From Neobacillus sp. Marseille-Q6967 (GTDB taxonomy: Bacteria; Bacillota; Bacilli; Bacillales; Cytobacillaceae), in assembly GCF_946151075.1 (NCBI RefSeq), contig NZ_OX267715.1, positions 682,001-746,000 on the forward strand: a stretch of 64,000 nucleotides of DNA. Reading direction: 5' to 3'. Positions 8,585 to 16,799 of this stretch are shown here, in pieces. Each line of letters opens with the position of its first letter. The stretch's first letter is position 1. The notes beneath the pieces were generated by a model that saw nothing but the letters and a program-made list of their open reading frames with translations, did no database searches and had not been told where the DNA came from. The position numbers were made by a program, and so were the translations under genes.

Positions 8585-9438
8585 CCGCGTATCGCTTTGA
8601 TCGTTTAGACCAAACCCTGAGCCAATTGAACAAAGAAGACTGTGTGATCATGGCTGGTGGCACCGATGTCATGGTCCTACACAAAAGTCGAAGGGGAGTA
8701 CCACCGAAAATTTCTAGACCGATTGTTTTTATTGATCATCTTTCTGAATTAAAACAGGTGTATCAAAATCAGAGGGATCTCCACATCGGTGCCTGTTGTA
8801 CCTATAGTGAGTTACTTGAAAATAAGTTGATTCCTATGCCATTAAAGAACGCAATCAAAACGATTGCGGCACCGGCGATTCGAAACAGAGGGACATTGGG
8901 AGGAAATATTTGCAACGCTTCTCCGGCTGGTGACACACTGCCATTATTATATGTATATAACGCCAAACTTTTGCTGCGCTCCGTTAATGGTGATCGTGTG
9001 GTAGCGATTAGCGATTTTATTCAAGGCCCACGAAGGGTTCAACGTGATCAAAATGAAATATTGGCTGAAATAATATTACCGTCCGTATTAGAAGAAGGTT
9101 CTCATGTCGTTTTTGAGAAAGTCGGCAACCGCAACGCAGATGCCATTGCCAAAGTTGGGTTTGCAGGCTATATCCGGATCAATGATGCTCAAATCGAGGA
9201 TGTTCGCTTCGCATTCGGGGCGGTCGGACCTACGATGGTTCGTTCCATTGATATTGAGAAGAAGTTGCTTGGAAAGACCATACCATTAGCAGATGCAGAC
9301 ATTGCTCAGGTTGTAGCAGCCTTCGATAAAATCATAAAACCAATCGACGATCAGCGCTCCACTGCTATATACAGAAAAAAAGTCGCCTTAAATCTTTTAC
9401 GTTATTTCCTTAGCATGAAGCAATATCAACCGAACTAA
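8569..9438 (+). CDS. Molybdenum hydroxylase FAD-binding subunit
   Basis: A 289-residue subunit that takes electrons from the 2Fe-2S clusters and passes them to NAD+ or another acceptor. VIMAGGTDVMVL near residue 27 is the first FAD-binding loop, and IRNRGTLGGNICNASPAGD near residue 105 is the second, both diagnostic of the CO dehydrogenase flavoprotein family. The start overlaps the 2Fe-2S gene by 16 bp and the stop overlaps nothing, but the XdhC gene begins 26 bp later. The gene order Mo, FeS, FAD differs from Bacillus pucCDE (FAD, Mo, FeS). Confident family call; acceptor unknown. Confidence 0.9.
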   Translation: MAEKITAYRFDRLDQTLSQLNKEDCVIMAGGTDVMVLHKSRRGVPPKISRPIVFIDHLSELKQVYQNQRDLHIGACCTYSELLENKLIPMPLKNAIKTIAAPAIRNRGTLGGNICNASPAGDTLPLLYVYNAKLLLRSVNGDRVVAISDFIQGPRRVQRDQNEILAEIILPSVLEEGSHVVFEKVGNRNADAIAKVGFAGYIRINDAQIEDVRFAFGAVGPTMVRSIDIEKKLLGKTIPLADADIAQVVAAFDKIIKPIDDQRSTAIYRKKVALNLLRYFLSMKQYQPN

Positions 9439-9464
9439 TGTTTTTAAAAAGGGGGGAGCTTTTT

Positions 9465-10256
9465 ATGCTGCTGATGGAAAAAGTCGCCTTGCTAAACCGT
9501 CAAAACGAAACCTTTGCTTTAGCCATGATTATTGAATCAAGGGGCTCGACTCCCAGCCATGTTGGAAAAATGATTGTATACCGTGACGGCACGATTGAAG
9601 GCACGGTCGGAGGGGGCTTGGCTGAATTTTATATCATCGAAGAGAGTGTAAAGGCACTCCAAACGGGCCAATCGAAAATCGTTGAATACAAATTAAATAA
9701 ACATGCAAAAGATGGAATTCAAATGAATTGTGGCGGAACATTGCGGGTGTTTATTGAAGTCTATAAAAGCAAACCAGAACTCATTTTGGCTGGAGCCGGT
9801 CATCTGGCTTATGCGCTGGCAAAGCTCGCCGATTTTCTTGAATATCCCTATTGCGTTGTGGATGACCGGGTTGGTTATTGTACGAAGGAACGCTTTCCTA
9901 ATGCTGCCAACCTTTTTGTGAATGAGGATATTGGAGAGGCTTTGCGCGAAGCGAACCCAAATGAAAAGTCTTACGTGGTGATTGTGACAAAAGATGGTGA
10001 TGATATTGTATTAAAAACAGCGCTGCAATTTCCGATTGCATATGTTGGAATGGTCGCTAGCAAACGCAAGGTCATAACCATATTTGAAAAATTAAAAAGT
10101 GAAGGATTCAGTGAAGAACAGTTGGAGCAGGTTCATTCTCCAATCGGGTTGGAAATTGGCTCGGAAACAACACAAGAAATTGCAATCAGTATTATCGGGG
10201 AAATCATTAAATTAAGCAGGGAAACCAAGCCTATTAAAGTGAAACAATTCCTATGA
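9465..10256 (+). CDS. XdhC-family molybdenum hydroxylase maturation factor
   Basis: A 263-residue cytoplasmic maturation protein. Characterised XdhC proteins bind molybdenum cofactor, promote its sulfuration and deliver it to the xanthine dehydrogenase apoenzyme. The N-terminal XdhC/CoxI domain shows ALAMIIESRGSTPSHVGKMIV and GTVGGGLAE. The C-terminal Rossmann-like domain shows LILAGAGHLAYALAKLA and VVDDRVGYCTKERFP. MNCGG near residue 87 supplies the conserved Cys region. ATG 9465 is preceded by AAGGGGGGAG; an ATG at 9438 overlapping the previous stop lacks a ribosome binding site. It is last in the operon and is followed by a terminator. The Bacillus analogue is PucA. Confidence 0.86.
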   Translation: MLLMEKVALLNRQNETFALAMIIESRGSTPSHVGKMIVYRDGTIEGTVGGGLAEFYIIEESVKALQTGQSKIVEYKLNKHAKDGIQMNCGGTLRVFIEVYKSKPELILAGAGHLAYALAKLADFLEYPYCVVDDRVGYCTKERFPNAANLFVNEDIGEALREANPNEKSYVVIVTKDGDDIVLKTALQFPIAYVGMVASKRKVITIFEKLKSEGFSEEQLEQVHSPIGLEIGSETTQEIAISIIGEIIKLSRETKPIKVKQFL

Positions 10257-10353
10257 AAATCAATTAAATGCACAAAGTAGTAAATCTTTCACAGAACAGA
10301 ATGCCAATAACTTAATATCTTTATTCCAACATCTAAGATAATTTTCTAAGCAG

Positions 10354-10390
10354 CCTTGGCCCTACATTCTTTAGGGCTAAGGTTTTTTAT
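10354..10390 (+). terminator. Terminator of the molybdenum hydroxylase operon
   Basis: CCTTGGCCCTA (10354-10364) pairs with TAGGGCTAAGG (10372-10382) with one wobble, followed by six T and an AT-rich tail. Confidence 0.8.
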
Positions 10391-10456
10391 TTTCATTATT
10401 TTAATCGTTTTGTCACCGAAAAGGTTATGGTCAAAAGTCCTCCTCAATTTATTGTT

Positions 10457-11146
10457 TTATTCAAAATATTGTAGGCTATCTACGATTTTTACCGCTTCCT
10501 TAATTGGGCCTTTATAAAAAAAGTCATACACATATCCACCATCTGTTTCCCAAGAAAAGCTTATGTATGCTTCGCGTCTCGTGCCTTGAATAGTGATATA
10601 CCCTTCGTGAATGTCTTTGTTTTTTAGCCAGTTTACTTTCTTCATCGCTTCAAACAGATCATCTGCCTGCTGATAGGGCTCATCTCCGTAATCACCATCA
10701 AAACGCATTGTCCATGGTCCGCGCTTTGCGTAGATTATGGATTTTATCCACGGCTGTATCCATAATTTCACTCCATCTTTCTTTTTATAAAAAACAAAAT
10801 CATTCGGTCGATCACTGGGTATCATCGTTCCAACATTTCCGGATAATTCGCCAATTTGTCTCGACACAGGCGGATGAAATAACGCTGGATCGTTTGCTCG
10901 ATAAGGTTTATCCATAGATAAAAAATAAATCTTGTAACCATTTTCATAAGATTTTACCCTAACAGAAGTATGCTTTCTTGATTTTCTCTTATGTTCGCTC
11001 CAGTAAGTGGGTAATAATACGGGAACATTGGTATTTTGTATTAGTCCTGTTGCGACAGGTCGTAAAAACGGCACGACTTCCTGTGGCTTCGCCAATGCGG
11101 TGAGAAACAATATACTAAGAAGAGATAGAAGTGCAAGCTTTTTCAA
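10457..11146 (-). CDS. Secreted hypothetical protein
   Basis: A 229-residue protein with an N-terminal signal peptide (MKKLALLSLLSILFLTALA, cleavage probably before KPQEV), so it should be exported; there is no lipobox Cys. The mature part has Trp/Tyr-rich segments (PTYWSEHKR, MRFDGDYGDEPYQQADDL, YISFSWETDGGYVYDFFYKG) that suggest a beta-rich fold. I do not recognise the family. The upstream region reads GAAAGAGGGTTTTC before ATG 11146, an acceptable ribosome binding site. It converges on the molybdenum hydroxylase operon and stands alone; nothing in the context suggests a function. Confidence 0.65.
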   Translation of the reverse strand: MKKLALLSLLSILFLTALAKPQEVVPFLRPVATGLIQNTNVPVLLPTYWSEHKRKSRKHTSVRVKSYENGYKIYFLSMDKPYRANDPALFHPPVSRQIGELSGNVGTMIPSDRPNDFVFYKKKDGVKLWIQPWIKSIIYAKRGPWTMRFDGDYGDEPYQQADDLFEAMKKVNWLKNKDIHEGYITIQGTRREAYISFSWETDGGYVYDFFYKGPIKEAVKIVDSLQYFE

Positions 11147-11367
11147 TGAAAACCCTCTTTCAACACATTTGTTTTAATTATTATTCGCATGAAGACTATT
11201 AAGTCATTCGGAAACGAATATTTTTAAAAAAGCGGATCTTAAAATAATTTTATCAATTTACCGCTTTTAGAAACTTCTCTTTCCACATAAAAGTTAATAC
11301 TTGAAAAGCTATCCTTATTTGAATTAATAGTTACTTGTGTTGTATGGTATGGAAGAGGAGTGATTAT

Positions 11368-12120
11368 ATGAATGAGACGATTGAATTATTAAAAAATCAT
11401 CGCTCAGTTAGAGCATTTAAACTTGGAAGAGATGTAAATGAAGCCCAGGTGGAAGCAATTATAAAAGCGGCAATGGCTGCTCCTAATTGGATTAATGGCC
11501 AGCAAGTGAGCGTTATAGAAGTGAGAGATTCCAAAAAGAAATCTACATTAGCAAATGCTGCAGGCAACCAAAGGTGGGTTGAGGAGGCTCCTGTTTTTCT
11601 TGTATTTTGCATAGATTTTTATCGAGCGAAGTTGGCTGCTGAAAAAAATGGTACCCAATTTCAAATTGTGGAGGATTTAGAAGCACTTATTATCGGTTCT
11701 ACAGATGTGGGAATCGCTCTAGGAAGTGCTGTTATAGCAGCTGAATCAATGGGGCTTGGGACGGTTCCGATCGGAGGTATTAGGAGAAATCCCCAAACCT
11801 TTGTTGAGCTTTTGGATCTGCCGGAATATGTTTTTCCTGTCTCAGGTCTGGTCATCGGTCATCCGAAAACCATCCCTGATCAAAAACCAAGGATGCCTCT
11901 TAAGGCAACCCATCAAAAAGAGCAATATAATGCCAACATTCAAAGGGAAGTCATTGACCAATATGATCAAACCATTTCAACCTATATGACTGAACGGACA
12001 AGTGGCCAAGATTCTAGCAACTGGTCAAGTAAAATAGCCAATTTTTATGATGCCGGATTTGATCAATATTCAAAAAACTCCAGTCCAACAATCAAAAATC
12101 AAGGATTTCATTACAAGTAG
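11368..12120 (+). CDS. NADPH-dependent FMN nitroreductase (NfsA/FRP-like)
   Basis: A 250-residue cytoplasmic flavoprotein oxidoreductase. The N terminus IELLKNHRSVRAFK is the FMN phosphate-binding segment of the nitroreductase family (HRSxRxF). AAMAAPNWINGQQ continues the FMN site, and AAESMGLGTVPIGGIRRNP is the conserved GlxxxxIGgiRxxp block of the NfsA/FRP group. The Gly-rich C-terminal half (VIGHPKTIPDQKPRMPL) fits NADPH:flavin oxidoreductases. GAGGAGTG before ATG 11368 fixes the start. The electron acceptor could be nitroaromatics, quinones, chromate or flavin. The gene is monocistronic and faces the redoxin gene, with a shared hairpin between them. Confidence 0.85.
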   Translation: MNETIELLKNHRSVRAFKLGRDVNEAQVEAIIKAAMAAPNWINGQQVSVIEVRDSKKKSTLANAAGNQRWVEEAPVFLVFCIDFYRAKLAAEKNGTQFQIVEDLEALIIGSTDVGIALGSAVIAAESMGLGTVPIGGIRRNPQTFVELLDLPEYVFPVSGLVIGHPKTIPDQKPRMPLKATHQKEQYNANIQREVIDQYDQTISTYMTERTSGQDSSNWSSKIANFYDAGFDQYSKNSSPTIKNQGFHYK

Positions 12121-12307
12121 ATAAAGTAAATAAATCTGACTAGTTATACATACTCTGCACACCTTAAATGTTAATGGGAAAATTGAGTGGATATGGGTGC
12201 TACATTTACTTATTAGAGGAATATCAGTTGAACAGGTAAAAATCATTAGTAAACCATTGGTTTAAGAATTGAATGAAGAAAAATAAAAGAATGTTTATAT
12301 CATAAAA

Positions 12308-12340
12308 AAGGTGCCTGAAAGCTAATGCTAGAGGCACCTT
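12308..12340 (-). terminator. Terminator of the redoxin gene (minus strand)
   Basis: AAGGTGCCT (12308-12316) pairs with AGGCACCTT (12332-12340). On the minus strand the stem is followed by a T run, so it ends the gene at 12361-12870; it may also stop read-through from the nitroreductase. Confidence 0.75.
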
Positions 12341-12360
12341 GTATTATTAAATCTAATATC

Positions 12361-12870
12361 CTATTTTAGTTCATTATATTTATTTCTAATTTCTTCTGCT
12401 GTTTTGTCAAACTGTTCTCCCCAATGGTCATTAACAGTCCTAAATATAACATTCCCATCTTGGTCGATCATTCCGTATCCTCTATAAGCTGCGTCTCCGT
12501 TTTTCATGCCCATTTTATCAATTAACTCAAACTTTGGATCAGAAACGAAGCTTAGACTGTGTCCAAAATTTTTCTCCAATTCTTTGTATAATTGAAGTTG
12601 CTCTTCTGGAGAGTCCTTGCTAATAATATACATTTGAGCATTCATACCTTCTAATTTATTGATATTTTCGTGCAACTGAACTAGTTGCTGATGGCAGAGA
12701 CCTCATGTATAGGTGGTAATAAAAAAGAATACTGTAGGTTTCTCTTGAGGGAAGGTTACTTCTTCACCGTTTTGGTTTAATAGTGTAATTGGCTCACTTA
12801 GTGTCTTTTGTCCGCATGCTGATAAGACAAGAATAGAGATGAGGAACAAGATAATGATTCTAGGTTTCAT
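12361..12870 (-). CDS. Lipoprotein thioredoxin-like protein; probable selenoprotein (UGA at codon 56)
   Basis: Read through one in-frame TGA (12703-12705), the minus strand gives a continuous 169-residue protein from ATG 12870 (TAGGAG upstream) to TAG 12361. Residues 1-19 are a lipoprotein signal peptide with lipobox LSAC (Cys19). The AhpC/TlpA-like fold follows: ITLLNQNGEEVTFPQ, then PTVFFFITTYT, then UGA-Gly-Leu-Cys (codons 56-59), exactly where thioredoxin-fold proteins carry CxxC. The downstream part (MYIISKDSPEEQLQLYKELE, FGHSLSFVSDP, GYGMIDQDGNVIFRT) is typical of redoxins and has no other disruption. Reading frame, lipobox, redox position and the hairpin at 12672-12688 together favour selenocysteine over a nonsense mutation. 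The alternative is a pseudogene through a TGC or TGT to TGA change. Without read-through only the 104 residues from an internal ATG (12675) could be made. Confidence 0.7.
12672..12705 (-). promoter_or_regulatory. SECIS-like hairpin just 3' of the in-frame UGA
   Basis: On the minus strand the UGA (12705-12703) is followed after 14 nt by GCAACT-AGTTC-AGTTGC, a perfect 6-bp stem with a 5-nt loop that has a G at its second position. The loop G lies 21 nt after the UGA. Bacterial SECIS elements typically have a small apical loop with an early G within roughly 16-37 nt of the UGA, and E. coli fdhF is very similar in spacing. No lower stem extends it. Confidence 0.5.
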
Positions 12871-13271
12871 GATTTACTCCTAACAATTATTTTTTCCATC
12901 ATCATTGTAGTGTAATCTTTTCTATCTATCAAATAATTGCTCTTAAAAATATTTTGGTTCATTATTGTGGCGTTGTTCACATAATTGTAGAAAATCTTTA
13001 GGAGAGACTAAATTATTATGAAATGTAATGTGATAGAATTTTTTCTGAAGGGAGGTAGAATAATGTCAAAACGACAAAAAAATTTTTTTTGAAATTTGGA
13101 TTCCTTTCTATTAAATTTGCAATCTTCCCCTTTAATTTTCATCATTTTAAACCCACTATCATGCCGTCTTATAATAACTTCCTGTAAAATGCTGAAGCGA
13201 ATAACATTTAATAACTAGAATAATGGGAATGTTGCCAGTTAAATCAAAGTTATAAAAAAAGGAGCGGTATT
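12871..13271. other. Gene-poor interval with a possible broken small ORF
   Basis: The promoter of the redoxin gene must lie in its left part. An AT-rich stretch contains GAAGGGAGG followed by ATG 13063, which opens a 9-codon frame (MSKRQKNFF) ending at TGA 13090 just after a run of eight T. One extra T would continue the frame to TAA at 13185. I see no other gene. Confidence 0.35.
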
Positions 13272-13661
13272 ATGCATGCTTTGATAAGTAAGATTGCTGA
13301 AGGCATCACTGTTTGTTATTCAGAGGTTTTCCCTAATCAAAACAATGATTATTTTCGCTTTGTTTATCTTGGAAAGGTATTTTTGGTCGCTGACTCATAT
13401 TGTATGAATCCAGATTGTACATGCCAAGAGGCAGTACTTAATTTAGTTCAAGTTTATCCGAGAGAAAATAGGAAAACGGACAGTTTTATGATAAGGTTTA
13501 AACTTAATGGCAGAGGATATAAAATTCATGACCATGGTAAATTCAATAGACGTGAAATAAAGGCCATCATTATGCATTTTACCGCCGACGACACGATCCT
13601 AAAACTTTTAAATGAACGATACAAGGAAATGAAGGAAAAAGCAAAAGAAATTCTAAGTTAA
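13272..13661 (+). CDS. Hypothetical protein with CxxxxCxC cluster, 129 aa
   Basis: Start ATG 13272 has AAAAAGGAG upstream. The N-terminal half contains the segment ADSYCMNPDCTCQEAVLNLV, whose three Cys (C-x4-C-x-C) could bind a metal. The second half has a basic region (KLNGRGYKIHDHGKFNRREIK) and a charged C-terminal helix (RYKEMKEKAKEIL). There is no signal peptide or membrane segment, so the product is cytoplasmic. The Cys pattern resembles that seen at the head of several uncharacterised Firmicutes proteins, but I cannot name a family. A terminator follows at 13716-13756. It could be the last core gene before the accessory island or the first gene of it. Confidence 0.6.
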   Translation: MHALISKIAEGITVCYSEVFPNQNNDYFRFVYLGKVFLVADSYCMNPDCTCQEAVLNLVQVYPRENRKTDSFMIRFKLNGRGYKIHDHGKFNRREIKAIIMHFTADDTILKLLNERYKEMKEKAKEILS

Positions 13662-13715
13662 GTGTCAAATTCAAGGTGCTGCCCAACCTGCACCCCATGT
13701 GTTGCCACATACATT

Positions 13716-13756
13716 CACTCATGAACGTTGTAAATAAACGTTTGTGGGTGTTTTTT
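13716..13756 (+). terminator. Intrinsic terminator, 14-bp stem
   Basis: CACTCATGAACGTT (13716-13729) pairs with AACGTTTGTGGGTG (13737-13750) with three wobbles, then six T. Confidence 0.75.
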
Positions 13757-13891
13757 GTTATTTGGGAAAACCATGGAATGGTTTGTCATAAAATATTCAC
13801 ATTTTTCATAAAAACCTACTGACCATTTTCTTCATTTAAACCTATATGAACAATGAAGGGTATTTTTTAGAAGAGAGGAAAGTGGTTGAAG

Positions 13892-14887
13892 ATGGCAAAG
13901 TATAGAATGGTGCGTACTGATTTTTGGAAGAATCCGATTGTTTCAGAAGAGATGACCCCGGAGGATAAGTATTTTTACCTCTATCTTCTTACGAATCCAC
14001 ATACAACTCAAATTGGAATCTATAAAATTACCAAAAAACAAATGGCTTTTGATTTGGGCTATTCGATTGAGAGTGTTCATTCGTTAATGGAACGATTCAT
14101 CGAGCACCACAAGGTGATTCGTTACAATCCTGAAACAAGAGAACTCGCGATTAAAAACTGGGGGAAAAATAACCTGCATAAAGGCGGGAAACCGGTTATG
14201 GATTGTATTTTTTCCGAACTAAAGGATGTCGAGGATCCCTCACTGATTCAATATGTTTCGGAATCCATTCTTAAAGAGGATATTCGTAACCTTTATCAAT
14301 CTTTTTGTGAACAAGAAAGAGTGGTTATCGCCAAGGAAAATAGAGACCAAGATGAAAATGATCCATACATAGATACTGAATGCGAAGAGTTAGACGATAC
14401 GTTCATGCATCGTTATACGAGACGGGGACAAAAAGAAAAAGAAAATGAAAAAGAAAAACAAAAACAACAAAAAGATTTTAATCCAAAAATAGAGAGCAAT
14501 CCAGACATAGAGAATCCAATTAATCAAAAAACAGAAGATGTTAAAGAAATTGTTGAGTTTTGGGACAACAATGGATTTGGTTTTACGAATGTGAATGCAA
14601 AACAGCAGCTGTTATCTTGGTTAGATGATTCTAGCTTTTTACAGCCGAAAGATGTGATTTTAAAAGCAATGAATATTGCGTGTGCCAATAATAAACGAAG
14701 GCTGAACTATGTGGTTGGGATTCTGAAAAACTGGGAAAATGAATCTTTACTAACCGTAGAAGAAATTGATTCGTATTATGAGAACCAAAAGCCTGTACCA
14801 AAGAATAGGCAATTAACCGAATCTTATCCAGGCGGAAGAGATATTCCAAGTGGTTTTGAACTCGACTTTACGGCAGGTGAAGATTGA
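13892..14887 (+). CDS. DnaD-like phage/plasmid replication initiator
   Basis: A 331-residue protein of the replication-organiser type found in front of DnaB-like helicases in Firmicutes phages and integrative elements. The N-terminal winged-helix-like part (MAKYRMVRTDFWKNPIVSEE, YKITKKQMAFDLGYSIESV) probably binds DNA. A charged linker (KEKENEKEKQKQQK, about residues 183-196) follows, then a DnaD-type C domain (EIVEFWDNNGFGFTNVNAKQQLLSWL, YVVGILKNW). ATG 13892 is preferred over TTG 13886 because a second, decayed copy at 36115 keeps the ATG but not the TTG. It overlaps the helicase gene by one base (TGATG), showing translational coupling. It would load the helicase at an origin. No phage structural genes are present, so it is an orphan replication module. 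Confidence 0.8.
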   Translation: MAKYRMVRTDFWKNPIVSEEMTPEDKYFYLYLLTNPHTTQIGIYKITKKQMAFDLGYSIESVHSLMERFIEHHKVIRYNPETRELAIKNWGKNNLHKGGKPVMDCIFSELKDVEDPSLIQYVSESILKEDIRNLYQSFCEQERVVIAKENRDQDENDPYIDTECEELDDTFMHRYTRRGQKEKENEKEKQKQQKDFNPKIESNPDIENPINQKTEDVKEIVEFWDNNGFGFTNVNAKQQLLSWLDDSSFLQPKDVILKAMNIACANNKRRLNYVVGILKNWENESLLTVEEIDSYYENQKPVPKNRQLTESYPGGRDIPSGFELDFTAGED

Positions 14888-16131
14888 TGAGTATTGCGGA
14901 AAAAGCGTTCTTAGGAAGCATGATGAAGGCAGAATACTTACTCAAAGATACCGTGATCCAACCTGAACAGCTGGAAAGTACTCGGCATAAAGAATTAATG
15001 CGAAGAATGGTGGAGTTAAACCGAGAGGGTAAGAATGTAGATTTAATCACCTTAACAACCTTACCCGACCTCGATTCATTCGGTGGAATGTCTTACCTTT
15101 CGGAGCTGTTATCGTATGCAGATATTGAGAAATTTGAAAGTACGGAGAAGCTCATTCTTGATCTGTGGAAGGAACGGGAAAAGAGAAACATCTTAACGGT
15201 TGCTGCCATAAATGATTGGGAGATTGCGAAAGTCATTGCCGAATTGGAAAAAATTAACCAAACGAAATTGGTGGATCACACGTCATTACAACAAGCATTG
15301 TCAAATATCTATGAGGCACCCTGGGAAGATCAAAAATCGTTGAAAACTGCAACAACGGGTATCAAAAAGCTCGATGAAGTGACGGGAGGCTTTCAGGACG
15401 GGGAAGTGACGATTCTAGCAGCAAGACCATCGATGGGAAAAACCGATGTGATGCTTCATTTTGCCAAAATGACGGGTTGGGCTGGCTTTATGCCCCTCGT
15501 ATTTTCCTTAGAAATGCCTGAAAGGCTGATCACCTCCCGACTAATCGCTTCGACAGGGGGATTTAACCGTGGAAAAATGCGGGATCCGAAAAGAATGCTC
15601 AATCAAAGCCAAAAGGATAAATGGTCGGATGTGAACGGTGATCTCAATGAAACCCATATGCAAATTTTTGATGGGGCTGGACAAACGATCGCCGAAATGA
15701 GAGCGAAAACGCGAAAAATGATGAATCAATTTCCCTGCAAGAAACCGATCCTTTTTATCGATTACTTAACGCTGATCCATTCTGGTCAATTTTACGGAGG
15801 AAATTCTCATTTACAAGTGACTGAAATATCCAAATCTCCCAAAACGATGGCAAAGGATTTTGATTGCCCCGTCATTTGTTTGGCGCAGCTAAATCGTTCG
15901 GTGGAATCAAGAGCCAATAAACGGCCGATGATGTCTGATATTCGGGAATCGGGCAGTGTTGAACAGGATGCAGATGTCATTTTGTTCTTGTATCGTGAAG
16001 CGTATTATGACAAGGGCTCTCAGGATCATTCCCTTGAAATCATTGTCTCGAAAAACCGAAATGGTCCAGTTGGAAGCATCGTTGTGAATTACAACGAGCA
16101 TACAGGAAAGATTGAGGACCAAAGGAATTAG
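14887..16131 (+). CDS. DnaB-like replicative helicase (phage type)
   Basis: A 414-residue RecA-fold ring helicase that unwinds DNA at a replication fork. The N-terminal domain (SIAEKAFLGSMMK, HKELMRRMVELNREGK, DLITLTTL) matches the DnaB primase-interaction domain. The ATPase core has Walker A AARPSMGKTD near residue 179, Walker B ILFIDYLTLI, ICLAQLNRSVESR, SDIRESGSVEQDADVILFLYR and the arginine-finger region SKNRNGP. It is shorter than chromosomal DnaB (about 450 residues). ATG 14887 overlaps the TGA of the DnaD-like gene, with AGGTGAAG upstream. All catalytic motifs are intact, so the pair may still be functional although its element is gone. Confidence 0.88.
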   Translation: MSIAEKAFLGSMMKAEYLLKDTVIQPEQLESTRHKELMRRMVELNREGKNVDLITLTTLPDLDSFGGMSYLSELLSYADIEKFESTEKLILDLWKEREKRNILTVAAINDWEIAKVIAELEKINQTKLVDHTSLQQALSNIYEAPWEDQKSLKTATTGIKKLDEVTGGFQDGEVTILAARPSMGKTDVMLHFAKMTGWAGFMPLVFSLEMPERLITSRLIASTGGFNRGKMRDPKRMLNQSQKDKWSDVNGDLNETHMQIFDGAGQTIAEMRAKTRKMMNQFPCKKPILFIDYLTLIHSGQFYGGNSHLQVTEISKSPKTMAKDFDCPVICLAQLNRSVESRANKRPMMSDIRESGSVEQDADVILFLYREAYYDKGSQDHSLEIIVSKNRNGPVGSIVVNYNEHTGKIEDQRN

Positions 16132-16177
16132 AGTGATACCACTGATGTAAAAAAATCTAATAACGAGGTGTATTGAA

Positions 16178-16603
16178 ATGTTTGTGAAAGAGCTTTACAT
16201 GGATTGTTTACGTTTTGAAGAATCATCATTGGCTCATTATATCCACCATTTACTAGCAGAGCAGAAAATTTCATTAGATGACAACATATCCATACTAGAC
16301 TTAGATCAAGCAGATCATCAGAAAGTGGCGGAAATGATTCAAAACAATGTATTAGGTTTTCATAAGATTGGCATCTATTCACTGAAGATGAACCAGAAGG
16401 ATTTTGTCTTTATTTTTGCAGCCAGCAAGCAAGAGGCTATCCAATTCTATTCCAAAACATTTCATCAATCTCCATTGAACTGTAACGAATATCCGCTAGA
16501 TTTCCAGCTTGCTAGAGGAAATGATGTGATTTCATTTCGGGACATGAGGAAGGAATTCGAGAGTTTTCCAGCTATAGCAGGGTATTTTAAGAGGGTGGGG
16601 TGA
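16178..16603 (+). CDS. Hypothetical protein following the replication genes, 141 aa
   Basis: ATG 16178 is preceded by AACGAGGTG at a normal distance and lies 46 bp after the helicase gene. A hydrophilic cytoplasmic protein without recognisable motifs; it has scattered Phe and Asp/Glu-rich segments (SLDDNISILDLDQADHQKVAEM, FVFIFAASKQEAIQFY). It reads in the same direction as the DnaD-like and DnaB-like genes and ends before a terminator at 16679-16711, so the three probably form one transcript. I do not recognise it. Confidence 0.55.
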   Translation: MFVKELYMDCLRFEESSLAHYIHHLLAEQKISLDDNISILDLDQADHQKVAEMIQNNVLGFHKIGIYSLKMNQKDFVFIFAASKQEAIQFYSKTFHQSPLNCNEYPLDFQLARGNDVISFRDMRKEFESFPAIAGYFKRVG

Positions 16604-16678
16604 ATACAGGGCTGGTTCGATCCTGACCAACGAAAATTCGGTTCTATGACCATCTTTCACCTCTATAAAACAAGTAAT

Positions 16679-16711
16679 CCCCTCGGTTTTAGAACCGGGG
16701 ATTTTGTTTTA
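16679..16711 (+). terminator. Terminator of the replication module
   Basis: CCCCTCGGTT (16679-16688) pairs with AACCGGGG (16693-16700) with one bulged T; followed by ATTTTGTTTT. Confidence 0.7.
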
Positions 16712-16799
16712 TTGGTGATCTCTAAAAAAATATCACGTCTCTAAACTAATGACTTTACTGTACATCTCTCAATAAGCTTATCTTACGTTATCATATAGT

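Noticed and set aside
11228..11268. AAAAGCGG/CCGCTTTT hairpin as a terminator
   Set aside because: It would terminate only minus-strand transcription, and no minus-strand gene lies upstream of it; the loop is about 25 nt. Probably chance or a relic.
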